Positions 41,495 through 50,895 of a stretch of 64,000 nucleotides of DNA are shown here, in pieces. The notes below the pieces were generated by a model. It was not told where the DNA came from, made no database searches, and worked only from the letters and a program-made list of their open reading frames with translations. The DNA lies in the NCBI RefSeq assembly GCF_001721645.1, contig NZ_CP017141.1, forward strand, positions 5,456,001 to 5,520,000. Reading direction: 5' to 3'. The translations under genes and the position numbers were made by a program. Within the stretch, counting starts at the first letter, position 1. Each line of letters begins with the position of its first letter. The stretch is from Pedobacter steynii. Lineage in GTDB: Bacteria; Bacteroidota; Bacteroidia; Sphingobacteriales; Sphingobacteriaceae.

Positions 41495-42679
41495 TTAATG
41501 CACCTTTTTTCTGGTCGTAAAGAATATTAGAAAGGCTAATGTAATCAACACCAGATAACTCATTCCCAGACTGGCCTGTCCATTAGCTGGAATAGTGTAC
41601 ACTATTCCATAGCTGAGTATTGAGGTGATGGCATAAATCGAGCCTCCGGTAACTCCGCTGGCGATACCGGCATTTTTAGGGAATAAGCTTAAACAATAAG
41701 AAAAGTAATTGTTAAAGATAAAACCTGCGATAAAATGAATTACAAATGCAAATATCATTAGGGTGCTGAGACTGGAATGAAGTGCAGGACTGAGGAGCAT
41801 CAGGATTGCAAATACCAGTTGAACCACGATAGCTATAATCATCTTTTTAAAAAATGGACGGTTAAGCGTCGCTTTTCCAAGGAAACCGCCTAATAACAGC
41901 GCTATGCCAAGGATCAAGGCACAATATCCTGTGGTAGTAGCTGGTAGCTTGAAGGCGTGCTCAATAATGAATGGACCACTCATTCCATAAACCATAAAAA
42001 CGGAGTTCGTTAAGCCGAGAATAATCAATCCTAAACTAAAACTGGTTGTTTTTAGCATGGATCCGTAAACTTTTATAATGGATTTAAAATGAAAGTTTTG
42101 GAATGTTCTTAAGGATTCACCACCAAATATGAGTTCCAGCAACACCATGATCAAAGCAAAAACACCTAAAACATAGAAATTGGATTCCCAACCGAAGGTG
42201 GTTTGAAGATAACCACCAAAGAAGGGGGCAATAATCGGAGCGGCAGACCAGACAATGGAAAACAAACTCGTATAATGCTTTAACTTCTCACCAGAGAATA
42301 TATCGACAAAATAGGCTCTTTTACCCACCACAATCGTGGCTACAGTAATACCATGAATAACCCGCATCAGATAAATCAGGTAGATGTGATGTGAGTTGGC
42401 AATGCTGAAACTTGCGATACTGAATAGCAACAATGCAGCTATCGTTAATTTGTATCGGCCGAAACTATCTAACAGGCTGCCCACAAAGAGCTGGGAAATG
42501 CCATAGCTGATCATGAAAAAGACAATGGTTAACTGTACTTCTGCATTTGTTGCCTGCAGATGCTTAGCCATTGCCGGTAAAGATGGAAGATAAATATCTG
42601 TTGCTAATCCCGAAAGCGGGATAAGTAGGAATGCCAGTAGAGTACCTATGCCGTCCTGCTCTTTTTCTATGATTCTCAT
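41495..42679 (-). CDS. Bcr/CflA-type MFS drug exporter
   Basis: This 394-residue protein has 12 predicted membrane helices and the drug:H+ antiporter-1 signatures PLSGLATDIYLPSLPAMA in helix 1 and LFVGSLLDSFGRYK in the 2-3 loop. It should export a hydrophobic drug or metabolite. It lies 85 bp downstream of an AraC regulator on the same strand, and a VOC-family gene diverges from that regulator, so the three may respond to one toxic compound. Confidence 0.88.
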   Translation of the reverse strand: MRIIEKEQDGIGTLLAFLLIPLSGLATDIYLPSLPAMAKHLQATNAEVQLTIVFFMISYGISQLFVGSLLDSFGRYKLTIAALLLFSIASFSIANSHHIYLIYLMRVIHGITVATIVVGKRAYFVDIFSGEKLKHYTSLFSIVWSAAPIIAPFFGGYLQTTFGWESNFYVLGVFALIMVLLELIFGGESLRTFQNFHFKSIIKVYGSMLKTTSFSLGLIILGLTNSVFMVYGMSGPFIIEHAFKLPATTTGYCALILGIALLLGGFLGKATLNRPFFKKMIIAIVVQLVFAILMLLSPALHSSLSTLMIFAFVIHFIAGFIFNNYFSYCLSLFPKNAGIASGVTGGSIYAITSILSYGIVYTIPANGQASLGMSYLVLITLAFLIFFTTRKKVH

Positions 42680-42764
42680 GTTCCCACAAAGTTAGATTCC
42701 TTCTCTTATTGGCTGATAAAAGAAAACAAAGAAATCATTACAAAAATCAAAGAATTGAAAAATA

Positions 42765-43670
42765 TCAGCTGTGGCTTTTGAAGACAGAGGGACTGAGGCC
42801 TGTGTTTTTTTTGAAATAGTTGTTAAAATGCGCTGGATAATCGAAGCCCAGACAATAGCCAATTTCTGCGACGTCCCAATCCGTATGCTTCAACAGGCTC
42901 TTGGCTTCTGCTACAATTCTGTTGCTAATCATCTGCGTAGTGGTTTTTCCGGTATGAGATTTTAAGACATAATTGAGGTGGTTGACATGTATATTCAAGT
43001 GATTGGCAAACTCCGATGCGCTTTTTAGTTTTAAAGGATTCTCTGGTGAATCGACTGGAAACTGACGCTCCAGTAATTCGAGGAACATAGGAACAATTCG
43101 ATCTGAAGCCCCTGGTTGTGAAATAGCATGATGAGCGGAATGCAATTTAATTCCTTCATGGATGATGAGCTTCAAAATACTTCTGATGACTTCAAATTTG
43201 TACTCATAATCGCCCTTTAGCTCATTTATCAGTTGAAAAAAATAAGTATTGACACGATCGTAATCAACAGTATTAAGGAAATAAAGTGGCTCCATGGTCG
43301 GGTTAAAAAGCGGGCAGCTTCTTTCCAATCCTTTCTTCAGTTCGGGGGAGACAAAAGAATCATTGAACAAACAATAATAGCCGCCTTGTTTTTTGGAAAT
43401 GGACTCCCAGGAGTAAGGAACAGTTGGATTGGAGAAGATCAATGCAGGGCGGTCTATCTCTATAATTTTATCCTTCATATGGAGTTTTCCTCTACCTTTT
43501 GTCAGACAGATTTTATAGTGATCTCTTCTATTATAGGGAGTTATTTTTCCGGAATAACTTCTCTCTTTAACATTAAAATGACTGGGTTTACCCACTGCAT
43601 TCAGCAACTCGGAAGGGATAATCTGGTTAGTTCTTTTGTAGAACTGATCAATTGTCTCAATGTTATTCAT
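42765..43670 (-). CDS. AraC-family transcriptional regulator
   Basis: The ATG at 43670 gives 301 residues; a TTG at 43700 would extend the frame but overlaps the -7 box TATCTTTG at 43705-43698. An N-terminal cupin-like ligand domain (HYKICLTKGRGKLHMKDKII) precedes two AraC HTH motifs near 205-300 (SASEFANHLNIHVNHLNYVLKSHTG, VAEIGYCLGFDYPAHFNNYFKKNTGLSPSVF). It likely controls the MFS exporter downstream and the divergent VOC gene. Confidence 0.88.
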   Translation of the reverse strand: MNNIETIDQFYKRTNQIIPSELLNAVGKPSHFNVKERSYSGKITPYNRRDHYKICLTKGRGKLHMKDKIIEIDRPALIFSNPTVPYSWESISKKQGGYYCLFNDSFVSPELKKGLERSCPLFNPTMEPLYFLNTVDYDRVNTYFFQLINELKGDYEYKFEVIRSILKLIIHEGIKLHSAHHAISQPGASDRIVPMFLELLERQFPVDSPENPLKLKSASEFANHLNIHVNHLNYVLKSHTGKTTTQMISNRIVAEAKSLLKHTDWDVAEIGYCLGFDYPAHFNNYFKKNTGLSPSVFKSHS

Positions 43671-43697
43671 CGTTAATGGATTGAATATTTCAAAGAA

Positions 43698-43705
43698 CAA
43701 AGATA
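43698..43705 (-). promoter_or_regulatory. -7 box of the AraC gene
   Basis: TATCTTTG on the minus strand fits TAnnTTTG and lies 27 bp upstream of the ATG at 43670. No TTTG is seen 19 bp further upstream, so the promoter may be weak or regulated. Confidence 0.5.
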
Positions 43706-43753
43706 ATTTATTTGTCGTGTATAACCCCTTTTATTGTCGCGTTTGCACTACTG

Positions 43754-43761
43754 TAGTTTTG
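43754..43761 (+). promoter_or_regulatory. -7 box of the VOC gene
   Basis: TAGTTTTG fits TAnnTTTG, 43 bp upstream of the ATG at 43805. No good -33 box is present 19 bp before it. It is divergent from the AraC promoter, which suits control by that regulator. Confidence 0.45.
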
Positions 43762-43804
43762 CTTTTGGAACTTAATTTTGTCTTCAACATTCAAGACATC
43801 GACT

Positions 43805-44215
43805 ATGGCTACAAATATGTTTGTTAACCTGCCGGTTAAGAATCTGGAAAAGTCTATTTCATTTTTTAAAAAACTGGGTTTTAAATTCAATGCACACTTT
43901 ACCGATGAGAAAGCAACCTGTATGGTGGTCGCTGAGAACATTTTTGTAATGCTGCTGGTTAAGGAATTCTTCCAGACTTTTATCCGTAAAGAGATTGCGG
44001 ACGCGAAACATATGACTGAGGTAATTATTACTTTATCTGCAACAAGCAAAGAACAGGTCGATGAGATGGTTGATAGGGCAGTGCAGGCAGGTGCAACGAC
44101 ACCCCATGGCAGACAAGATCATGGATGGATGTACGGCCATGGCTTTCAGGATCTCGATGGCCATCTTTGGGCGATCATGTTCGTAGACGAAAGTAACTTG
44201 CGACAAATGGACTAA
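43805..44215 (+). CDS. VOC-family (glyoxalase/bleomycin-resistance-like) protein
   Basis: I use the ATG at 43805, which gives 136 residues (MATNMFVNLPVKNLEKSISFFKKLGF); a TTG nine codons upstream is less likely. The two beta-alpha-beta-beta-beta units of the VOC fold are visible, ending in MYGHGFQDLDGHLWAIMF, where the metal-site Glu is absent from the final strand (W-A-I-M). It may bind or sequester a compound instead of catalysing. It is divergent from the AraC-MFS pair. Confidence 0.82.
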   Translation: MATNMFVNLPVKNLEKSISFFKKLGFKFNAHFTDEKATCMVVAENIFVMLLVKEFFQTFIRKEIADAKHMTEVIITLSATSKEQVDEMVDRAVQAGATTPHGRQDHGWMYGHGFQDLDGHLWAIMFVDESNLRQMD

Positions 44216-44316
44216 ATTGTTACACATTTCCAAATCAATTGCTCCTGTTTTAATATTAACTTACCCCTGGTATTTCTTCCAATATAAGCTGTAAAACAAC
44301 TACTGGCTTTAATCTG

Positions 44317-47079
44317 ATGAAACGAACTATGAGGTATACTAAATTATTATCAGCTATTGCTTTTGTATCGATAGCCTATTTATCGCCGGCGATAGCCCAG
44401 AACATTCCAAACATTCCAAGTCCGAAATCACATTTTGGTTTTAATATTGGTGATGATTATAAACTGGCTAATTACTCCCAGACTGAAGCCTATTTTAAAA
44501 AACTGGCAGCGATATCCGATCGGGTATTATTGAGAGAAATTGGCCAGACTGAAGAGAACAGGAAACAATATGTCATGGTGATTTCTTCTCCGGCAAACCT
44601 GAAGAAAATAGCACGTTATAAAGAGATTTCGCAGAAACTGGCCAGGGCGGAGGGCCTTACTGATGAAGAAGCCGCAGAGCTTTCCCTGGAAGGAAAACCA
44701 ATCGTTTGGATTGACGGGGGATTGCATTCTACGGAAATGGTTGCTACTCAGCAATTGATAGAAATCTACTATAAGCTATTGAGCGCTAACGATCCGGAGA
44801 CCATGCGTATCCTGGACAATGTGATTATTCTTTTATCACAGGTCAATCCTGACGGACAGGAACTGGTAGCAGACTGGTACATGCAGGAAAAAGATCCGGC
44901 AAAAAAGAACATGAATGTTCCCCGCCTGTATCAGAAATACATTGGTCATGATAACAACCGTGATTTTTATATGATGAACATGAAGGAAAGCACCAATATT
45001 TCCAGACAGCAGTACATCGAATGGATGCCACAGATCATTTACAACCATCATCAGACTTCGCCTGCAGGAGCTGTAGTGGCAGGGCCTCCATATCGGGATC
45101 CTTTCAATTACGTATATGATCCTTTACTTATTACCGGAATTGATGGGGTAGCTGCCTCCATGATCAACCGGTTAAACACAGAAAATAAACCTGGATATAC
45201 CCGCCTGAGCGGATCGGTTTATTCCACCTGGTGGAACGGAGGATTAAGAACAACACCATATTTCCATAATATGATCGGAATCCTGACGGAAATTACGGGA
45301 AATCCAACCCCTACAGAGATTCCTTTGGTACCGGAAAGATTGATCCCAAACAACGCTACACCAAATCCGGTCAGACCCCAGAAATGGAATTTCAGACAGT
45401 CTATAGATTATTCTGTTTCGTTAAATTATGGAATCCTGGATTACGCCAGCCGGCTTGGGGATAAGCTGCTGTATAACATCTATGTGATGGGAAGAAATGC
45501 CATTCAAAAGGGAAATCAGGATAATTGGACTTTAACACCAAAGCATATCGCTTCGATTACTGCTGCCTTTGAAAAGGACAAAAAAGAAGGAATGCTAAAA
45601 AAGGATAGCACAGGGAAAGTATCAAATGATATTCCTATAAAATACTACGATGCAGTCTATAAAAACCCGGCTTTAAGAGATGCAAGGGGATACATTATTC
45701 CCGCTGATCAGCCGGACTTTCCTACAGCAGTAAAATTTATCAATACACTGATTAAGTCTGGCATTCAGGTGCAACAGGCGAGGGCTGCATTTAAAATAGC
45801 AGATAAGTCTTATCCTGCTGGTTCTTATGTAGTAAAAGCCAATCAGGCCTTTCGCCCACATCTGATGGATATGTTCGAAGCTCAGGATCATCCTAATGAT
45901 TTTCAATATCCGGGCGGCCCACCAGTACGTCCGTATGACGCTGCAGGGTGGACCCTGGCTTTTCAGATGGGCGTTAAATTCGATCGCATTTTAGATGGTT
46001 TCGATGGTCCTTTTGAAAAGATCGGATATGGGGTGTTGCAAAATCCACCTGCTTATAAACTAGTTGCAGCAAAAGGATATTTGCTTAGTGCAGCACAAAA
46101 CAATTCTTTCATTGCTGTAAATGATTTGCTAAAAGCAGGAATAGAAGTCTCAAGGCTGACCAAAGCAGAACGCAATATGCCGGAAGGCTCGTTTTACGTG
46201 CCAGAAAAAGGAATGGAGATCCTGATCCGGTCGGGTGTTTCCTTTGGATCAATGGCGATGCAAACAGAACGTAAGCCGAAGGGAATGGTTAGAATTACTC
46301 CCGGACGTATCGCTTTATTTGATCAGTACGGAGGTTCTATGCCTTCCGGTTGGGTAAGGTGGATTTTAGAACAGTTCCATTTCTCGTTCCAGCTGGTTTA
46401 TCCGCAAGATATTGATAAAGGAATGCTCAATTCAAAATACGACAGGATTCTGTTTATCAGTGGAGGAATACCAGCAGTTAACCAGAAAGCGAGTCCGGGA
46501 AGAGGAGGCCTTGCACCTAAACCGGAAGAAATTCCCGAAGCTTTCCGCCCTTGGCTGGGAAGCATCAGTCCGGAGAAATCTATCCCTCAGTTAAAGGAGT
46601 TCCTGGAAAAAGGTGGAGATATCATCACGATAGGAAGCAGCACCAATCTGGCTTATCACCTTGGTTTACCGGTTCAGAATGCGCTCGCAGAAACCAAAAC
46701 GGATGGGAAAGAAACCGCACTGCCTGGAGATAAGTTCTATATTCCGGGCAGCTTATTGAAAGCGACTGTAGCCACAAACCAAAACTCAAATTGGGGTATG
46801 CCAGGGGAAGTAGATATGGTGTTCAACAACAGTCCGGTATTTAAGCTTGGAACTGAAGCCGAGGGGCAGGGAATCAAACCTTTGGCCTGGTTTGGTAAAG
46901 AGGATGCACTGAGAAGCGGATGGGCATGGGGGCAAGCGTACCTGAAAGATGGGGTGATTGCTTTTGTGGCACCTGTAGGAAAAGGAAAGCTGTATGCCTT
47001 TGGGACAGAGATTACTTTCAGAGCGCAAGCGCACAGTACCTTCAAAATGCTCTTTAATGAGCTGTACCTGCGTAAGTAA
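44317..47079 (+). CDS. exported M14-family zinc carboxypeptidase
   Basis: This 920-residue protein has a signal peptide (YTKLLSAIAFVSIAYLSPAIAQ). The M14 peptidase domain, about 45-370, shows the zinc ligands in GGLHSTEM (near 136) and NHHQT (near 242), with a likely catalytic Glu in LTEITG near 324. The C-terminal 500 residues include a glutamine-amidotransferase-like alpha/beta segment (MPSGWVRWILEQF, YDRILFISGG), seen in long Bacteroidota M14 proteins. It should trim peptides outside the inner membrane. It is followed by a prolyl-oligopeptidase gene. Confidence 0.88.
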   Translation: MKRTMRYTKLLSAIAFVSIAYLSPAIAQNIPNIPSPKSHFGFNIGDDYKLANYSQTEAYFKKLAAISDRVLLREIGQTEENRKQYVMVISSPANLKKIARYKEISQKLARAEGLTDEEAAELSLEGKPIVWIDGGLHSTEMVATQQLIEIYYKLLSANDPETMRILDNVIILLSQVNPDGQELVADWYMQEKDPAKKNMNVPRLYQKYIGHDNNRDFYMMNMKESTNISRQQYIEWMPQIIYNHHQTSPAGAVVAGPPYRDPFNYVYDPLLITGIDGVAASMINRLNTENKPGYTRLSGSVYSTWWNGGLRTTPYFHNMIGILTEITGNPTPTEIPLVPERLIPNNATPNPVRPQKWNFRQSIDYSVSLNYGILDYASRLGDKLLYNIYVMGRNAIQKGNQDNWTLTPKHIASITAAFEKDKKEGMLKKDSTGKVSNDIPIKYYDAVYKNPALRDARGYIIPADQPDFPTAVKFINTLIKSGIQVQQARAAFKIADKSYPAGSYVVKANQAFRPHLMDMFEAQDHPNDFQYPGGPPVRPYDAAGWTLAFQMGVKFDRILDGFDGPFEKIGYGVLQNPPAYKLVAAKGYLLSAAQNNSFIAVNDLLKAGIEVSRLTKAERNMPEGSFYVPEKGMEILIRSGVSFGSMAMQTERKPKGMVRITPGRIALFDQYGGSMPSGWVRWILEQFHFSFQLVYPQDIDKGMLNSKYDRILFISGGIPAVNQKASPGRGGLAPKPEEIPEAFRPWLGSISPEKSIPQLKEFLEKGGDIITIGSSTNLAYHLGLPVQNALAETKTDGKETALPGDKFYIPGSLLKATVATNQNSNWGMPGEVDMVFNNSPVFKLGTEAEGQGIKPLAWFGKEDALRSGWAWGQAYLKDGVIAFVAPVGKGKLYAFGTEITFRAQAHSTFKMLFNELYLRK

Positions 47080-47116
47080 CGATTACGCTATACATCGCCA
47101 GGCATGCTTTTAGATT

Positions 47117-47161
47117 GCCATTTTTGTATGATCAGGTGATTCCAGGCTCATAAAAAATGGC
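47117..47161. promoter_or_regulatory. long inverted repeat between the M14 and S9 peptidase genes
   Basis: The left arm (47117-47131, GCCATTTTTGTATGA) and right arm (47148-47161, TCATAAAAAATGGC) pair over 14 bp with one bulged G. The 16-nt loop includes CCAGGC, which can instead pair with GCCTGG at 47163-47168. No T-tract follows, so it is not an ordinary terminator. It may be an operator, an mRNA-stabilising hairpin or a leader switch for the S9 gene. Confidence 0.5.
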
Positions 47162-47217
47162 GGCCTGGAGAATAAATCAAAATCAAACGAATGAAACTGA
47201 CCAATAATTATTACCCC

Positions 47218-49632
47218 ATGAAAAAAACCTTGTTGAGTTTTCTCCTGATGGGAGGACTGAGCACTTATGTTTATCCTCAGGAAAACCTGACCTATCAACT
47301 GCCACCAAAAAGTATTGTTGATCTGGTTGACGCGCCCGGTAGTCCGACTGTACAATTCAATAAAGACGGTAGTCTGATGTTGCTCTTGCAGGCACCTGGT
47401 TATGCTTCGATAGAACAGGTTGCGCAACCGGTAATTGGATTGGCCGGAATCAGGATCAATCCTGCAAATAACTCCACAGAAGGAGAACTTTCCGGAGTAT
47501 ATAACGGATTAACTATTAAAGACCTGAAAACAGGCAAGGAAAATAAACTTTCCGGACTTCCGGAAAAACTCAGAATGACAAATATCAGCTGGAATGCTGA
47601 TGGCAGCTGCTTTGCTTTTGCAAACAATGGCATGAATGGTGTGGAATTGTGGCTGGCTGATATGAAAAGTTTTAAGGCGACAAAACTGTCTGATGGATAC
47701 CTGAATGACGCTTACGGAACAACTTTACAGTGGCATCCCGATGGAAAGCATATTCTCGCACAGTTTATCCTTTCTGAACGCGGAACAAAACCCGCGGAAA
47801 ATATTGTACCTACAGGTCCTGTGGTACAGGAAAACCTAGGTGTCGTTACGCCTTCCAGAACATATCAGAACCTGTTGAAAAACAGTTACGATCAAAACTT
47901 AATGGAGTATTACCTGACCTCGCAGTTGCAATCTGTAGACCTCAGTGGAAATGCAACGAAAATCGGAGCTCCGGCAATCTACCGTAATGCGGCTTACTCG
48001 CCTGATGGACAGTATCTGATGGTTCAGACAATAGAGAAACCCTATTCTTATTTGGTTCCCATTTATTATTTTCCATTTCAAACCGCGGTTTTAGATGGAA
48101 CAGGAAAACTGGTTAAACAGCTGTACAATGCTCCTCTGGCAGAAAAACTACCTACAGGATTTGACGCAGTGGCAATGGGACCACGCAGTTACGAGTGGAG
48201 AAGTGATGCCGCAGCCACTTTGGTATGGACAGAAGCACAGGACAAAGGAGATCCTAACCTTAAATCTGAACTTCGTGATGTACTTTACACCTTAAAAGCT
48301 CCATTCACTGCAGAACCTGTAAAGCTGTTCTCGATGGGTTTAAGGTATAGCAACATCTTATGGATTAACCAGACCTATGCTTTGGTAAAGGAACAATGGA
48401 GAAAAGACCGTAAGGAAAGGATGACTTTGATCAATCCTGAAACGGGTAAAACGATCAAAGAAATTGCAAACCGCTCTTCTGAAGACACCTATACTGACCC
48501 CGGAGATTTTATCTATGGTAAAGGACCTTACGCGGCAAAAGTATTGTTGTTCGATAAAGGAGCGCCGGGAGTGGTATTTACCAAAGGAGCAGGAGCATCA
48601 CCCCTGGGCGACCGTCCTTTTATTTTGAAATGGAACCTGCTTTCCAATAAGCAGGATACCCTGTTTAAATCCAAATCCCCATATTATGAAGATCCTGTTT
48701 TCTTTAACAATACAGGAAAAGTTTACATCTCCAGAGAATCGACGGAAGAAACACCAAACATCTTCGCAATTAATCTTAAAAATAAGTCCGAACGGGCATT
48801 TACCAGCTTTTCAGATCCTTATCCAAGCTTAAAAGGTGTTCAGAAAACCTTACTTTCTTATCCGCGTAAGGATGGAATTAAGTTATCTGCTACCTTATAT
48901 CTGCCAAAAGATTATAAAAAAGAAAGCGGACCATTGCCGGTATTGATCTGGGCTTATCCAAGAGAATTTAAAAGTCTCGCTGCTGCAGGACAGGTTAAAG
49001 GTTCACCTTACCGCTTTACCCGTCTGGCTTTCCGTTCTCCGGTGTTCTGGGTAACCAGAGGTTATGCTGTCCTGGATCAGGCAGATATGCCAATTGTTGG
49101 TGAAGGAAAAGAAGAACCTAATGATACGTTCCTGAAACAGATTGAAGACAATGCGACAGCATTGATCGACTATGTAGTAGATATGGGCGTTGCAGACAGA
49201 GGCAGGATTGGGGTAGGAGGACATTCTTATGGTGCGTTTATGACCGCCAACTTATTGGCTCATACTAAGCTATTTGCCGCAGGAATTGCAAGGAGTGGTG
49301 CGTACAACAGGACCTTAACACCTTTTGGCTTTCAAGGAGAAGCCCGTACTTACTGGCAGGCAATGGATGTGTACAATAAAATGTCGCCATTCAATTATGC
49401 GGATAAGATTAAAACGCCATTGCTAATGACTCATGGTATTGATGATGAAAATTCCGGAACATTCCCGATTCAAAGCGAGCGTTTATATAGTGCAATCAAA
49501 GGACATGGGGGGACGGTAAGATTGGTTTTATTGCCTAAAGAGTTTCATGGGTACAGAAGCAGAGAGTCTATCCTTCATACCTTCTGGGAGCAGGACCAAT
49601 GGTTAGAGAAATATGTAAAGAATAAAAAATAA
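47218..49632 (+). CDS. exported prolyl-oligopeptidase-family (S9) peptidase
   Basis: I choose the ATG at 47218, which gives 804 residues and a normal signal peptide (MKKTLLSFLLMGGLSTYVYPQ); an ATG at 47191 adds nine residues. An N-terminal beta-propeller spans about 25-540. The alpha/beta-hydrolase domain has the Ser nucleophile in GGHSYGAFM (near 668), an Asp in THGIDDENSG (near 742) and His in KEFHGYRS (near 776). It cleaves peptides, often after proline, in the periplasm. A strong terminator follows the stop. Confidence 0.9.
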   Translation: MKKTLLSFLLMGGLSTYVYPQENLTYQLPPKSIVDLVDAPGSPTVQFNKDGSLMLLLQAPGYASIEQVAQPVIGLAGIRINPANNSTEGELSGVYNGLTIKDLKTGKENKLSGLPEKLRMTNISWNADGSCFAFANNGMNGVELWLADMKSFKATKLSDGYLNDAYGTTLQWHPDGKHILAQFILSERGTKPAENIVPTGPVVQENLGVVTPSRTYQNLLKNSYDQNLMEYYLTSQLQSVDLSGNATKIGAPAIYRNAAYSPDGQYLMVQTIEKPYSYLVPIYYFPFQTAVLDGTGKLVKQLYNAPLAEKLPTGFDAVAMGPRSYEWRSDAAATLVWTEAQDKGDPNLKSELRDVLYTLKAPFTAEPVKLFSMGLRYSNILWINQTYALVKEQWRKDRKERMTLINPETGKTIKEIANRSSEDTYTDPGDFIYGKGPYAAKVLLFDKGAPGVVFTKGAGASPLGDRPFILKWNLLSNKQDTLFKSKSPYYEDPVFFNNTGKVYISRESTEETPNIFAINLKNKSERAFTSFSDPYPSLKGVQKTLLSYPRKDGIKLSATLYLPKDYKKESGPLPVLIWAYPREFKSLAAAGQVKGSPYRFTRLAFRSPVFWVTRGYAVLDQADMPIVGEGKEEPNDTFLKQIEDNATALIDYVVDMGVADRGRIGVGGHSYGAFMTANLLAHTKLFAAGIARSGAYNRTLTPFGFQGEARTYWQAMDVYNKMSPFNYADKIKTPLLMTHGIDDENSGTFPIQSERLYSAIKGHGGTVRLVLLPKEFHGYRSRESILHTFWEQDQWLEKYVKNKK

Positions 49633-49643
49633 TGATTATAAAA

Positions 49644-49684
49644 GAAGTGGTCGTTTCAAATTCGATTTGACCACTTCCTTTTTT
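49644..49684 (+). terminator. intrinsic terminator after the S9 gene (probably bidirectional)
   Basis: A stem GAAGTGGTC / GACCACTTC (49644-49652, 49669-49677) has inner pairing TCAAAT / ATTTGA and a T6 run at 49679-49684. The A-rich 5' flank means it may also end the convergent CPBP gene. Confidence 0.88.
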
Positions 49685-49702
49685 ATGCCTGAAACACCTT
49701 GT

Positions 49703-50464
49703 CTAAGGTTGATTTGCTTTCCTTCCTAAAGCATATTTCAATAACAGAATAGCGATTAGTGCAGTTCCAAACCGCAACAAATTTCCAATCCAACCCATTG
49801 CTGCTGCATCAGAAACCGTGAATACCAACCAGGCGGCGTTTAATGACCCGTGAAGCACGAATCCGCTCCATATCGTATATCCATCCAGCATATTTAACAG
49901 GGCAAATACAATACTGCCAAAAAATGTAATGAAGAAAATCTGAAGCGCGATACCAGTACCACCGCCATTTCCCCACCAGTGAACCGCTCCAAAAGCAATT
50001 GCCTGTAGCAATATTGCAGGAACTAAAGACCAGCCCAAAGTCTTTCGTGTAAAAATGAATCCGAAGCTACGGAATACCAACTCTTCAGCAAGTGGGAACA
50101 ATAGGGTAAGAAAAGCAATGCTTTTGAAATCAAGGTCTTTAGTTGGCGTCCCTAGCATGGATAAGCCGATCCAGCAAGGGATGGTCGCAAGCAGGACAAG
50201 CGAAGGTCCTTTAAAGCCATTCCAGTTGAGGCCTAGTACCGTACTAATTTTCAAACCAGATTTGGGAATGAGAATGATGGTAACAATCAATACCAATAGA
50301 ACAGATAATAAATTATCCAGAATGCTCCCGCCAAATGGAATTGGGAAACCCGGAATCTTCAATCCCGCCCATTTTGCAATGTCGCGGATTTGTAGCGCAA
50401 TGAAAATGGTAATGACGACAAGGATAGATGATAAAACGGGGCTTTTGTATTCAGTTCTTTTCAT
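49703..50464 (-). CDS. CPBP-family intramembrane metalloprotease
   Basis: This 253-residue protein has about seven membrane helices and the CPBP (Abi) motifs: PLAEELVFRSFGF (EExxxR), a His in FGAVHWWGN, and HGSLNAAW near the end. Members resemble the CAAX protease Rce1 and are used in peptide maturation or self-immunity. The substrate is unknown. It is convergent with the S9 peptidase gene. Confidence 0.85.
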   Translation of the reverse strand: MKRTEYKSPVLSSILVVITIFIALQIRDIAKWAGLKIPGFPIPFGGSILDNLLSVLLVLIVTIILIPKSGLKISTVLGLNWNGFKGPSLVLLATIPCWIGLSMLGTPTKDLDFKSIAFLTLLFPLAEELVFRSFGFIFTRKTLGWSLVPAILLQAIAFGAVHWWGNGGGTGIALQIFFITFFGSIVFALLNMLDGYTIWSGFVLHGSLNAAWLVFTVSDAAAMGWIGNLLRFGTALIAILLLKYALGRKANQP

Positions 50465-50598
50465 ATTTAACTTTATAGTGTGTAGGATATTTCAAAAAAG
50501 AGTATTCGTGATTTTATTAAGACGCCAAAACTTTTTAAAAGGTTGCAAAAGAGGCTGTAAAGACACTGCCTTCAGAAGGCTTCGGGACTGGTTTTACC

Positions 50599-50653
50599 TA
50601 TACTAGGTCTAAGCTCGGTCTATACTCGGTCTATACTCGGTGCACACTCGGTC
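50599..50653. repeat. five tandem 11-bp repeats
   Basis: The copies are TATACTAGGTC, TAAGCTCGGTC, TATACTCGGTC, TATACTCGGTG and CACACTCGGTC, with no gaps. The 11-bp period places the CTCGGT core on one face of the helix. It is non-coding, 135 bp upstream of the CPBP start. It could be a protein-binding array or a replication-slippage product. Confidence 0.85.
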
Positions 50654-50840
50654 AGAAGTGTGCTAAAGGCGGGTAAACAACGAGTAAGAATTGAGGCTAA
50701 AACGTGTATTTCTGCAAGCAGTCTGCCGGCAGTCAGAACTCCTCCTAAAAAGAACAAATTACCGGGTTGAATCCGTAAATAAATACATGGTAAAAAACAG
50801 GTTATAAAGAGAGTGGTTTTGACCATTTCAATAAAAACGA

Positions 50841-50874
50841 AAGGCCGCTCTGTGAAACAACACAGGACGGCCTT
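50841..50874 (-). terminator. intrinsic terminator of the M28 peptidase gene
   Basis: AAGGCCG (50841-50847) pairs with CGGCCTT (50868-50874), with inner CTGTG / CACAG. On the minus strand it runs into TCGTTTTTAT; on the plus strand a T6 run also follows. It is 21 bp past the stop at 50896. Confidence 0.85.
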
Positions 50875-50895
50875 TTTTGAAAGATAACAAATAGC

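Larger units (their letters stand above)
50465..50895. other. 431-bp intergenic region
   Basis: The region separates two minus-strand genes. It holds the five-copy 11-bp tandem repeat at 50599-50653 and the terminator at 50841-50874. The promoter of the CPBP gene should be here. The short ORFs it contains lack any protein-like features. Confidence 0.6.

Noticed and set aside
50055..50606. 183-codon plus-strand ORF
   Set aside because: It is antisense to the CPBP protease, which has clear EExxxR and His motifs.
50599..50653. 11-bp repeats as a CRISPR array or plasmid iterons
   Set aside because: The units are too short and have no spacers; no replication gene is nearby.
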